64,000 bases of DNA from Mesorhizobium sp. CU3 (GTDB lineage: Bacteria > Pseudomonadota > Alphaproteobacteria > Rhizobiales > Rhizobiaceae), in assembly GCF_006442965.1 (NCBI RefSeq), contig NZ_VFWX01000001.1, forward strand, positions 434,001 to 498,000, given 5' to 3'. Position 1 is the stretch's first letter, and each line of letters starts with the position of its first letter. A program made the position numbers and the translations under genes. Below, piece after piece: positions 52,586 through 60,882 of this stretch. The notes beneath the pieces were generated by a model. It saw nothing but the letters and a program-made list of their open reading frames with translations, was not told where the DNA came from and searched no databases.

Positions 52586-54477
52586 GCAAGGACATGGGCT
52601 GGTCTTCCAAGCTGCGACTCTCGCTCTTCCGGGACATCGCCGGCTTCGGCGCCATGATGGCCTATGTCGGCGGGCGTCGCACGCTGACGGCGCTGTCTTT
52701 CCTGATCCTGGGCAGCCTGACCGAAGGCATCTCGATCCTGCTGCTCGTCCCGCTGCTGCATCTGATCGGCAAGGCGGACCAGGACTATGCGGTGCGGGTG
52801 CCGCAAGCCCTGCAATGGCTGGTGCCGGGCGGAACGCTGCCGCTGGCGGCGATCCTTTGCCTGCTGGTGGCACTGGTTGTGCTGCAGGCGATCTTCAACC
52901 GCTTCAAGGCGGTCTACATGGCGCGGCTGCTCTACGACTTCGTCAACCGCGTTCGGCTCGATCTGTTCGAGAGCATCGGCAAAGCGCGCTGGGGCGTGTT
53001 CACCCGCATCCGCGGCTCCGACCTAGACCATGCGCTGAACGGCGATGTCGACCGCGTGCAGGCGGCCGCCTTCGGACTACTGATGCTGACCCAGGCCATG
53101 CTTTTGCTGGCGGGCTATCTCGTGGTGTCGCTGTTCATTTCGCCGGTGATGACGTCCTTCGCCATCGTCATCGGCGTGGTGCTGCTGGTCGCGCTGCAGC
53201 CCTTCCGGGCACGCGCCAGGACCTATGGCCGCACACTGACCGCCAACCGGCAGGACCAGTATCGCACGGTGTCGGAATTCCTCGGCGGCATCAAAGTGGC
53301 GAAGAGCCTGAACGTCGAGGCAAGCTATTTCGCCGAATTGCGCGCGACGCTCGACAGGATGAAGGCCGACAACATCGCCTTTGTCCGCAACTCCACGCTC
53401 GGCAGCGCATTGTTCCAGGTGGCGAGCGTGGTCGGGCTCAGCCTGTTTATCTACATCGCGCTGGTTCGCTTCCATCTGTCGCTCGCCGAGATCGTTGTGC
53501 TGCTCCTGGTCTTCATGCGGGTTGCGCCGCGCTTCATGGACATGCAGTTGCAAGCGCAGCAGGTGCTGATCAACCTGCCGGCCTACGCCTCCATGCAGGC
53601 CCTGCAGGCGCGATTCGATGCCGAGCGCGAGCCGGCGGAGGCTCTGGCAGGACAAGACGCAAGACTGTCGCTCGATACCGGCCTCAACATCCGCGATGTG
53701 TCCTTCGCTTACGGCGACGGCGACGCAAAGCCGGTGGTCTCGGGCATCACCTTCGGCCTGCCGGCCGGCAAGGTGACGGCCCTGATCGGTCCCTCGGGCT
53801 CCGGCAAGAGCACGATTGCCGACATGCTGCTTGGGCTGCTGGAGCCGAGCGGAGGCAGGATCCTGGCGGACGGCATCGAGATCACGTTGCAGAACCGTCG
53901 GGCCTGGCGCGACCAGGTGGCCTACGTACCGCAGGATGTGTTCCTGCTGCATGAGACGATCGCCGCCAACCTGCGGCTGGCCTCGCCCAAAGCCAGCGAC
54001 GACGAACTCTGGGCGGCACTACGCAAGGCGCATGCGGCCGACTTCGTCGAGCGGCTCGAGCTGAAGCTCGAAACCGTGGTGGGCGACCGCGGCGTCAGGC
54101 TTTCGGGTGGCGAGCGCCAGCGCATCGCGCTGGCACGGGCGCTGCTGCGCAAGCCCTCGCTGCTCATCCTCGACGAAGCGACGAGCGCGCTCGACTGGCA
54201 GAACCAGTCGCTGATCGCGCAATCGATAGACGGGCTGCGCGGCCAGATGACGATCCTTACCATCGCGCATCGGCCCTCGATGATCGCTTTCGCCGACTGG
54301 GTGGTGGCGATGGAGGACGGCCGCATCGTCGAGGTCGGCCAGTACCGCCGGCTGAAGGCCAAAGCCGGCAGCCGGCTGGCCAGGATGCTTTCCGGCGAGC
54401 AGGCGGAGCGCGAAACCACGCCATCGCCGGAGCTTAAAGCGCGTCGCGCTGAACCGGATTCAGTCGACGCCCTTTGA
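52582..54477 (+). CDS. ABC exporter of the lasso cluster (D protein)
   Basis: Inner-membrane exporter with fused membrane and ATPase domains, 631 residues, expected to export the finished peptide and confer self-immunity. Six helices (about 30-330) precede the ATPase: Walker A GPSGSGKST (about 403), signature LSGGERQRIALARALL (about 507), Walker B LLILDEATSALD. GTG 52582 overlaps the kinase stop. It is the last gene of the operon; a hairpin follows at 54491. Confidence 0.9.
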   Translation: MSKDMGWSSKLRLSLFRDIAGFGAMMAYVGGRRTLTALSFLILGSLTEGISILLLVPLLHLIGKADQDYAVRVPQALQWLVPGGTLPLAAILCLLVALVVLQAIFNRFKAVYMARLLYDFVNRVRLDLFESIGKARWGVFTRIRGSDLDHALNGDVDRVQAAAFGLLMLTQAMLLLAGYLVVSLFISPVMTSFAIVIGVVLLVALQPFRARARTYGRTLTANRQDQYRTVSEFLGGIKVAKSLNVEASYFAELRATLDRMKADNIAFVRNSTLGSALFQVASVVGLSLFIYIALVRFHLSLAEIVVLLLVFMRVAPRFMDMQLQAQQVLINLPAYASMQALQARFDAEREPAEALAGQDARLSLDTGLNIRDVSFAYGDGDAKPVVSGITFGLPAGKVTALIGPSGSGKSTIADMLLGLLEPSGGRILADGIEITLQNRRAWRDQVAYVPQDVFLLHETIAANLRLASPKASDDELWAALRKAHAADFVERLELKLETVVGDRGVRLSGGERQRIALARALLRKPSLLILDEATSALDWQNQSLIAQSIDGLRGQMTILTIAHRPSMIAFADWVVAMEDGRIVEVGQYRRLKAKAGSRLARMLSGEQAERETTPSPELKARRAEPDSVDAL

Positions 54478-54490
54478 GTGATTGTTCTGA

Positions 54491-54534
54491 TGCATGTCAT
54501 TGCCCAGAACCGCTGTGCTTCCGGGCAACATGCA
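54491..54534. terminator. Stem-loop between the lasso operon and exoX
   Basis: TGCATGT pairs with ACATGCA and internal GCCC with GGGC, in the short gap between the convergent exporter and exoX genes. It can terminate both transcripts; there is no strong U-run, so efficiency is uncertain. Confidence 0.5.
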
Positions 54535-54548
54535 CTGGGCAGATCGAA

Positions 54549-54827
54549 TCACCGGTGGAGGCTGCTGCGCCCGGCGCCTAGCTTCTCGCCTTCGGCGACC
54601 TTGTCGAGGATCGTGCCGCGCCCGGTTCCACGGATTTTATCCGCCGGCGTCGGCGTGCCTCCGGCAATCATGGCAAAGACCAGAAGGAAGTAACCCGCCT
54701 GGATGATGACCGCGCAGATGACGGCGCGGATCAGGATCGTGCCGGCAGATGCGCCGTCGAAATAGGACCAGCCGATGACGATCGCCAGCGCGAAGGTCAT
54801 CCCGACGATGAATTTTGACAGAGACAC
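54549..54827 (-). CDS. exoX: Exopolysaccharide production repressor, ExoX-like
   Basis: Small inner-membrane protein that lowers exopolysaccharide production post-transcriptionally, likely by acting on ExoY. The 92 residues (ExoX is 98) have two hydrophobic segments: SKFIVGMTFALAIVIGWSYF and ILIRAVICAVIIQAGYFLLV. A soluble tail follows. GTG 54827 has GAGGAGG six bases upstream; longer frames lack a ribosome site. Lying divergent to exoY is the arrangement known from Sinorhizobium. Confidence 0.8.
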   Translation of the reverse strand: MSLSKFIVGMTFALAIVIGWSYFDGASAGTILIRAVICAVIIQAGYFLLVFAMIAGGTPTPADKIRGTGRGTILDKVAEGEKLGAGRSSLHR

Positions 54828-55430
54828 GTTCGCCTCCTCAACCGAGACGAGCATGCAAAAGAAGTGACCTACCCACCCGCGTAACTCCCCGTTGCGCCAA
54901 GAGCTGTTTATGGGTGCTCTATCCGGCCGGTTGTTTCCGGCCTTCCTTACCCATGCCGACAATGACAGAAACAATTTGCGACTCTATTAAGACGTCTCGA
55001 TTGCGGCAAGGCCAGAGGCGGACGATTTCCAATGATTTTGCGAGATCGACTCTGGCATGCTGCGTCGCACACTCCGGCTCCGCTACCTATTCAAACAGGC
55101 GGGTTATGCTGCAGTAAAACCAACGACATTGATTAGTATTTTATTCGTATAACTTACCAAAACGAGCGATTCGAACGCCCTGCAACCGCTTTTCGTCTGC
55201 AGCAAAGAATGCACTGTCCAAAAATGGCCCTGAATGCGGACTACATTTTCATCACATCCGATCACCTTGTCACAAACGTGCCACAAAGGTGAAAATTTGG
55301 GCACGTAAGGTTTATTATTTAGTCAATTCATGACGTGAACATTTCATGGAAATGGGAAATTGTGTGTTGCGCTGCAGCATTTTTTTGATATCGTGCTGTA
55401 AACCATCCGTTCAACGTATGGAGCTTTTGC
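54828..55430. other. AT-rich divergent control region between exoX and exoY
   Basis: About 600 bases without a gene, AT-rich (for example TGATTAGTATTTTATTCG near 55133). It includes a half-site TATGCTGCAG near 55106, direct TGTCACAAAC/TGCCACAAAG repeats near 55268-55290, and the full operator-like palindrome at 55365. It is the natural place for exoX and exoY promoters. Confidence 0.55.
55365..55379. promoter_or_regulatory. Operator-like palindrome upstream of exoY
   Basis: TGTTGC-GCT-GCAGCA, 52 bases before the exoY ATG, one base off the consensus in the left arm. Confidence 0.6.
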
Positions 55431-56108
55431 ATGAGGGACGTCGCCAAGCCGGCCAACGCGGCTTTTTCGCAGGCTGGCATTGATTTTCCACCACCAATCG
55501 GCGGTCTTTTGAAGCGCAGTTTCGATATCTTCGGCTCACTCGCCGGCCTTGCGCTGCTCAGCCCGCTCTTCCTGATGGTAGCCCTGCTGGTCAAGCTTTC
55601 CGATGGCGGTTCGATCTTCTATGGCCACAAGCGCATAGGTCGTGGCGGCAGGATCTTCTCCTGCCTGAAGTTCCGCACCATGGTGCAGGACGGCGAGCGC
55701 GTGCTCAACGCCTATCTGGCAGCCAATCCGGAAGCCAAAGCCGAATGGATCGCGACGCGCAAGCTGAAAAACGACCCACGCGTCACCCGCGTCGGCCAGG
55801 TGCTGCGCAAGCTCAGCCTCGACGAACTGCCGCAGATCCTCAACATCCTGCAGGGCGACATGAGCCTTGTCGGACCGCGCCCGGTTGTGCGCGACGAACT
55901 GGAGATCTACGGCAGCGCCGCAGTCTATTACCTGAAGTCGCGCCCTGGCCTGACCGGTCTGTGGCAGGTGAGCGGCCGCAACGACGTGTCCTACGACACG
56001 CGCGTCGCTTTCGACCGACACTATGTCGAGAACTGGTCGCTGCTCCAGGATATTCGCATCATCTTCAAGACCGTGCCGGCGGTATGGATGTCGCGCGGCA
56101 GCTACTGA
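55431..56108 (+). CDS. exoY: Undecaprenyl-phosphate sugar phosphotransferase ExoY
   Basis: Initiates repeat-unit assembly by transferring galactose-1-phosphate (or glucose-1-phosphate) to undecaprenyl phosphate. The 225 residues (226 in Sinorhizobium) carry the polyprenyl hexose-1-P transferase signature: [20 protein letters not shown] membrane segment, [32 protein letters not shown] and [18 protein letters not shown]. It lies between exoX and exoF with the operator-like site upstream, as expected for the first committed step. Confidence 0.93.
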   Translation: MRDVAKPANAAFSQAGIDFPPPIGGLLKRSFDIFGSLAGLALLSPLFLMVALLVKLSDGGSIFYGHKRIGRGGRIFSCLKFRTMVQDGERVLNAYLAANPEAKAEWIATRKLKNDPRVTRVGQVLRKLSLDELPQILNILQGDMSLVGPRPVVRDELEIYGSAAVYYLKSRPGLTGLWQVSGRNDVSYDTRVAFDRHYVENWSLLQDIRIIFKTVPAVWMSRGSY

Positions 56109-56193
56109 CCATCGAGCCTGCCCCTCGAACCGGGGCAGGCATCCGGCAGTGATCTCATCGGGCGGATGGGGCCAAAGCGGATCGGAACGTCAT

Positions 56194-57453
56194 TTGAAAA
56201 AACACCCTCTTGGACTGTTTAGTCCCAAGGCGCCCGGCCGGATAGCGGCCGCGGCGCTTGTCGCCTGTCTCGCCGTGCCGCATATGGCGGTCGCCGGCGA
56301 CTACCAGCTCGGCCCGCAGGACAAGCTCAACATCCGCGTCGCCGAATGGCAGACGGTCGACGGCACTTTCCGTGACTGGTCGGCCATCAACGGCGAGTAT
56401 TCTGTCGGCCCCGGCGGCACGCTTTCCGTGCCGTTCGTCGGCGACATGCAGGCCGCCGGCAAGACAACTTCCGAGATCGCTTCGGCGATCGGCATCGCCC
56501 TGCAGCGCAAGCTGGCGCTGCCGGATAAGCCAGAAGCCTCTGTCGAAATGGCGCAGTTCCGGCCTTTCTATATTTCCGGCCAGGTGCAGAACCCCGGACA
56601 GTTCCCCTATGTGCCGGATCTGACGGTGCTGAAGGCGATCAGCATTGCCGGCGGCATGCCGCGCAATTCCGATTACGGGCCGCAACTCGGCAAAGACCTG
56701 ATCATGGCCAAGGGCAGTTTCGACGTCTATGACGACCAGCGCGTGCGCCTGCTCGTCAAGCGCGCGCGCATCGACGCCGATCTTGCCGGCAAGGACAGCT
56801 TCGACCCGCCGAAAGAAGTCGAGGGCGATCCGAAGCTGCCGACCATCGTTGCCGACGAGATGCAGATACTGACGTCCGACCAGAAGGCGCTGAAGCTGAA
56901 GCTCGATGCGCTCGACGATTTGAAGGGCGTGCTGCAATCCGAGATCGAATCGCTGCAGAAGAAGATCGTCAACCAGCAGCAGCAGGTCGACCTAGCGCAG
57001 CAGCAGCTCGCCTCGATCGGACCGCTGGCGCAGAAGGGCTTGGTCGCCAATGCGCGGCTGCTCGATTCCAAGCAGTCGGTGGCCGACCTGCAAGGCAAGA
57101 TCCTCGACTATGAAACCGCCATCCTCACCGCTAAGCAGTCGATCAGCAAGGCGACACAGGACGGCATCGACGCCCGCAACACGCTGAGCTCGAGCCTCGC
57201 CTCCGACCGGCAACAGACCGAGGCCAATCTGAACGAGGCGGCGCTCAAGGCGAGCATGCAAAAAGGCCTGATCGCCCAGGCGTCGGACCCCGCCACGACC
57301 GCCGCCTTCACCGGCAGCGAAGCGCCGACGCTGCTTTACTCGCTGGTGCGCGTCACCGACGGCAAGACCAGCGAGATCACGGCCCAGGAAGACACGCCGG
57401 TGCTGCCGGGCGACGTCATCAAGGTCAAGCTGGCGCCGATGGCCAGCCAGTAG
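56194..57453 (+). CDS. exoF: Outer-membrane/periplasmic export protein ExoF
   Basis: Polysaccharide export protein of the Wza-like group with SLBB and coiled-coil parts. I set the start at TTG 56194, which gives the signal peptide MKKHPLGLFSPKAPGRIAA and onward, cleaved after AVA before GDYQLGPQDKLNIRVAEW, and a length of 419 (ExoF is 421). The export domain has FYISGQVQNPGQFPYVPDLTVLKAISIAGG, followed by a helical segment of about 150 residues rich in Gln. CGGAACG lies upstream. It directly follows exoY. Confidence 0.9.
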   Translation: MKKHPLGLFSPKAPGRIAAAALVACLAVPHMAVAGDYQLGPQDKLNIRVAEWQTVDGTFRDWSAINGEYSVGPGGTLSVPFVGDMQAAGKTTSEIASAIGIALQRKLALPDKPEASVEMAQFRPFYISGQVQNPGQFPYVPDLTVLKAISIAGGMPRNSDYGPQLGKDLIMAKGSFDVYDDQRVRLLVKRARIDADLAGKDSFDPPKEVEGDPKLPTIVADEMQILTSDQKALKLKLDALDDLKGVLQSEIESLQKKIVNQQQQVDLAQQQLASIGPLAQKGLVANARLLDSKQSVADLQGKILDYETAILTAKQSISKATQDGIDARNTLSSSLASDRQQTEANLNEAALKASMQKGLIAQASDPATTAAFTGSEAPTLLYSLVRVTDGKTSEITAQEDTPVLPGDVIKVKLAPMASQ

Positions 57454-57602
57454 CGCCAATTGCCTGGCTGGATTTCCCCGGATGTTCAGCGCCAGCATTT
57501 GCTGGAGCTGACTCAGCCGGAAGCATGCGTGCCTTGATACCCAGAAATTGCAGATAGATTCATACGAGCAAGGTTGTAAGCCGCAACGAAGCCAGCGAGG
57601 TG

Positions 57603-57818
57603 CTACCGGAATTGGTCGTGGCTCTGGTGGTGGAGACGGCGTCCTTGACGCTCTGGTTCATCCTCTCGACTTGGCCGCTGGTCCACGACCGTGGTCCGTC
57701 CCGTCCACGTCAGGACGGTCTTCTGGTCGACCGCATAGCGCTTGGTCAGTGCCCTTAAACTCTCTTGACCAATGCTGTACCGCCAGGCGGGTCGCCACTG
57801 TCGCTGTGGCGCTCCCAT
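57603..57818 (-). pseudogene. IS481-type transposase remnant
   Basis: The 396-base gap between exoF and exoQ has no intact gene. On the minus strand a frame reads IGQESLRALTKRYAVDQKTV and LTWTGRTTVVDQRPSRED, resembling the N-terminal helix-turn-helix of IS481-type transposases (SVRALAKRYGINQKTVAKW-like). Both ends are missing and there is no catalytic part. I see no clear terminal inverted repeats. Confidence 0.5.
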
Positions 57819-57849
57819 GCAGAAACCCGCAGCGCAGGGCCGAAAGAAT

Positions 57850-59166
57850 TCATGTCCGGTCGATGACTATCGGCATACCAAACTGAGGCGAATAGGCGGT
57901 ATCTTTTGCCCCGGGCCTCAGGACTTCGACGCCAGACGGAATCCGGCGTGCAGAAACAACGGGAAGCCGGGTTCGCTTGAAAAAGCAGAAATACATCAAG
58001 AATGAGCCGACGACAAAGGGGGGGAGTACTTCTACTTCAAAGAATGAACGAAGCAACAGCAGTGCCATCGCGCCGGCGAGCACGACCGAATCCGCTCTCC
58101 AGTCGCCGAACACCACTTTCGAGATATGGCCCCAGAAGGAAATCAATATGATCAGGGCCAGCATGGTCACGCCGATGAAGCCGAGTTCGACCAGCGCCTC
58201 GACATAGGTGTTGTGGAAATGGAAGCCGGTGCGGGTCGAGATGTAGAACTCGACCCATAGCCGCTCCGGATCGGCGAAACCCTGCACCCAATAGGCGGCA
58301 TAGCCATAGCCGAGCAGCGGGCGCTGCTGCGCTGCAGCCCAGCCTTGTTCCCAGAGATAGGTGCGGCCGGTGAGTGTGGAATCCTTGCCAAACAGGCCTA
58401 GCAAAAGGTCGAACAAACCAGCATTGAGTGCCGCCACTACACTGGCCACCAGCGCCCCGGAACCGACTACGAAAATTACACGGCGATAGCGGAGCGAAAG
58501 AATTTTGCTCATGGAAAGCAAGGCGGCGATGCCAAGTCCGGCCGGCAGCGCAGCAACTGAGGTGGCCGAATGCGCGATCGCCAACGAGTACAGCGAAAGC
58601 AGGATGATCGGAGCTGTCCACAAGAAGCCCAGCCAATTGCGTCGGTAAAAACCGATAAAGACAAGGTAGAAAAAGACGCCGAGCGAGGCGAACAGGCCGA
58701 CCTGGTTCTTGGAACTGAAGGCGCCGACGAAGTTGAAGGTGCCGTCCATGGTGTCGAGCGCGTAAGCGCCGACTTTCAGCGAATAGAGCAGGACGAAGAA
58801 GATGCCGATCAGCGAGCCCACCACCAGGGTGCGCACGTTGATGGTTCGCGCCGCGACATAGGCGCAGACGAGATGCGAGGAATATTGCACCGCCGCGCGC
58901 GCGCTGATGCCGGCGGCTTGCGACCAGAAGACGGAGAAGCAGACATAGGCGGCGAAAAGGATCGGCAGCCAGGCGCTCGACAGCTTCCAGGTGAAGCGCC
59001 GGTAGTCGACGAAGATCAGCGGTAGCCAGACGGCATAATAGGCAAGGATCAGGACCTGGCCGAAAAGGCTCGAATAGGCGAAGGCGATCATGGAGACCAC
59101 GACGGCGAAGGTGCCGTATGTCTCGTTGCGGTCCGGATCGATCAGAATGGATTTCGGAATCTTCAT
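57850..59166 (-). CDS. exoQ: Polysaccharide polymerase, ExoQ/O-antigen-ligase-like
   Basis: Wzy-type inner-membrane polymerase that joins repeat units. The 438 residues have about ten helices and the O-antigen ligase-like block WEQGWAAAQQRPLLGYGYAAYW...FHFHNTYVEALVELG, with the conserved His in HNTY. ATG 59166 is chosen over an in-frame start 51 codons upstream, which would cover the operator-like site. It is inverted relative to exoF, unlike the Sinorhizobium order, with a transposase remnant at the junction. Confidence 0.85.
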   Translation of the reverse strand: MKIPKSILIDPDRNETYGTFAVVVSMIAFAYSSLFGQVLILAYYAVWLPLIFVDYRRFTWKLSSAWLPILFAAYVCFSVFWSQAAGISARAAVQYSSHLVCAYVAARTINVRTLVVGSLIGIFFVLLYSLKVGAYALDTMDGTFNFVGAFSSKNQVGLFASLGVFFYLVFIGFYRRNWLGFLWTAPIILLSLYSLAIAHSATSVAALPAGLGIAALLSMSKILSLRYRRVIFVVGSGALVASVVAALNAGLFDLLLGLFGKDSTLTGRTYLWEQGWAAAQQRPLLGYGYAAYWVQGFADPERLWVEFYISTRTGFHFHNTYVEALVELGFIGVTMLALIILISFWGHISKVVFGDWRADSVVLAGAMALLLLRSFFEVEVLPPFVVGSFLMYFCFFKRTRLPVVSARRIPSGVEVLRPGAKDTAYSPQFGMPIVIDRT

Positions 59167-59229
59167 GCCGGATTTTTGTCCGCTGAGCCCTTTTTTGGCC
59201 GGGCAAGCGCAGCAGCTTCCCGGCATCCA

Positions 59230-59244
59230 TTGTGCAGTGCAGCA
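59230..59244. promoter_or_regulatory. Operator-like palindrome upstream of exoQ
   Basis: TTGTGC-AGT-GCAGCA, 64 bases upstream of the exoQ ATG, sharing the TTGTGC left arm with the site at 25848. Confidence 0.55.
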
Positions 59245-59455
59245 TAACCTATCGCCATATGGCCGGCGGCTCAACCATAAACTTGCCTCCAGCAGCCCGG
59301 CGACAGGAGCGTGCCGCATCGCACAATGAAACGGCGGGAATGGGGCGGAGATCCAGGCATCAGGTCGAACAGCCGCGGACCCAACTTGGTTAGAAACATA
59401 GTAGCGGTGATGACCGGGAGCTTGAACCTGATGAAATACGGCGCCGTATCAGGTG

Positions 59456-60283
59456 CTACCACAAAGCCCCGCCAGTGATCTGGATGTTCTCCATGGTGAT
59501 CCCCCTGGCGAGATCCGAGCACAGGAACACCGCAAGCGCGGCGATCTCTTCCGGTTGCATCATGCGCCCCTGGGGGTTGCCTTTCCTGAATTCGTCCATC
59601 AGTTCCTCGACGCTGCGGCCCTTGCCCTCGCGCTCGACCACCTGCGCCACATTGCGGCGCATCAGCTCGGTCTCGACCCAGGTCGGGCTGATCATGACGC
59701 AGGTGACACCGTGCGCAGCACCTTCGAGCGCGACGCAGCGGGTGAGCCCGAGCAGGCCCGCCTTGGAGGCGCAATAGGCGGGGTTATCCTTCCACCCGAC
59801 GGATGCCGCAGTCGAGCCGATGTTGACGATGCGGCCCCAGCCGCGCTCGATCATGCCGGGCAGCACCGCACGGGTCGTGCGGAACGCCCCGGTTAGGTTG
59901 GTGTCGACGATCTTGTCCCAGAGCGCGTCGGAATGGCCGCAAACCGGCTGCTCGGCGGTGGTGCCGGCGGCATTGACGAGGATGTCCGCCGGGCCGACAG
60001 CCGCCTGGGCTTCGGCAAAGAAGCTGCCGGTGAGGTCACTGTCGCGCACATCAAGGTGGGCGGCGTGCACTTTGATGCCATGCGTCGCGAGCGACGACCG
60101 CACGCGCTCGATCTCGTCCGCGCCAGGATAATAGGCGGCATCCGCCCTGCCCTCCCGTGGCAGCGCCACATAGGAGCCGACGGCGACATTGGCGCCGGCC
60201 TTAGCGAGCGCCGTTGCGATGGCAAAGCCCATGCCGGAAAAGCCGCCGGTGACGATGGCGGCGCGACCGATGAGGTTTGTCAT
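59456..60283 (-). CDS. Short-chain dehydrogenase/reductase
   Basis: NAD(P)-dependent oxidoreductase of 275 residues. The cofactor motif is TGGFSGMGFAIA (a TGxxxGxG variant), NAAG follows, and the catalytic triad is Ser in GSTAASVGW, then YCASKAG (Tyr, Lys). The C-terminus PEEIAALAVFLCSDLARGITMENIQITGG is typical of hydroxyacid dehydrogenases such as 3-hydroxybutyrate dehydrogenase. It follows acxC by 85 bases on the same strand, so it may handle acetoacetate made by acetone carboxylase. Confidence 0.85.
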   Translation of the reverse strand: MTNLIGRAAIVTGGFSGMGFAIATALAKAGANVAVGSYVALPREGRADAAYYPGADEIERVRSSLATHGIKVHAAHLDVRDSDLTGSFFAEAQAAVGPADILVNAAGTTAEQPVCGHSDALWDKIVDTNLTGAFRTTRAVLPGMIERGWGRIVNIGSTAASVGWKDNPAYCASKAGLLGLTRCVALEGAAHGVTCVMISPTWVETELMRRNVAQVVEREGKGRSVEELMDEFRKGNPQGRMMQPEEIAALAVFLCSDLARGITMENIQITGGALW

Positions 60284-60368
60284 TGCCAGCGATCTCCATA
60301 TCGGGCTGCACAGTAGCCTTTATTCAGCATCATTTTGGAGTCGCGTCCGAATTCTGGACATGCCGGCA

Positions 60369-60875
60369 TCAGCCGCCTTTGCTTGACGGCTCGAGCGGCT
60401 TGCCCAGCCAGTCGCGATAGAAGCCTTCGAGGTCGGGCTCGAAGTCATGCACGATCGGATAGCCGGGCGCGGCCGCCTCGACCTCATGCAGCGTGCCGCA
60501 TTCCGGACAGATGAACTCGCGTATCTCCATCCATTCCGGATCCGGCAGGTCGCTGTTGGGGTAGATCTCGCGCAGCAGTTCCTCGGTGTCGCGCACGATG
60601 ATCGAGGCCTTGAGCTTCCAGTTCTTGCGATAGTCGCCGAAGGAATGGCCGCATTCGCACTTCGTGACCCGCTCGTCGCCGCTCTGGCAGATGAAGAGGT
60701 GGTCGCCGACGGGCAGCAGGATCGGTTCCTCCCAACCGACGCGATCCTGCAGCACCGCGACATATTTGAAGAAACGGTCGTCGTCCTTGTAGGCGCTCAT
60801 GATGCGGCGCGTCTGCGGCCAGGGCAGCGTGCCGGCAACCAGATCGGCGATGACTTCCTTGCTGTATGAGGTCAT
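60369..60875 (-). CDS. acxC: Acetone carboxylase, gamma subunit
   Basis: Small subunit of acetone carboxylase, 168 residues as in the family. It carries paired zinc-ribbon-like motifs CECGHSFGDYRKNWKLKA and FICPECGTLHEVE. The enzyme converts acetone and bicarbonate to acetoacetate with ATP. ATG 60875 (MTSYSKEVIADLV) is chosen, 7 bases after the alpha subunit stop; a longer frame runs inside acxB. This subunit separates acetone carboxylase from related hydantoinase-type enzymes. Confidence 0.92.
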   Translation of the reverse strand: MTSYSKEVIADLVAGTLPWPQTRRIMSAYKDDDRFFKYVAVLQDRVGWEEPILLPVGDHLFICQSGDERVTKCECGHSFGDYRKNWKLKASIIVRDTEELLREIYPNSDLPDPEWMEIREFICPECGTLHEVEAAAPGYPIVHDFEPDLEGFYRDWLGKPLEPSSKGG

Positions 60876-60882
60876 GGTTCCC

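Noticed and set aside
55105..55120. TATGCTGCAGTAAAA as an operator for exoX
   Set aside because: Only the left arm fits and it is about 280 bases from the exoX start.
59300..59455. Minus-strand stretch reading YFIRFKLPVITATMFLTK before the exoQ region
   Set aside because: It looks protein-like and could be a gene fragment, but it continues only in another frame of the SDR gene and I could not match it to a family.
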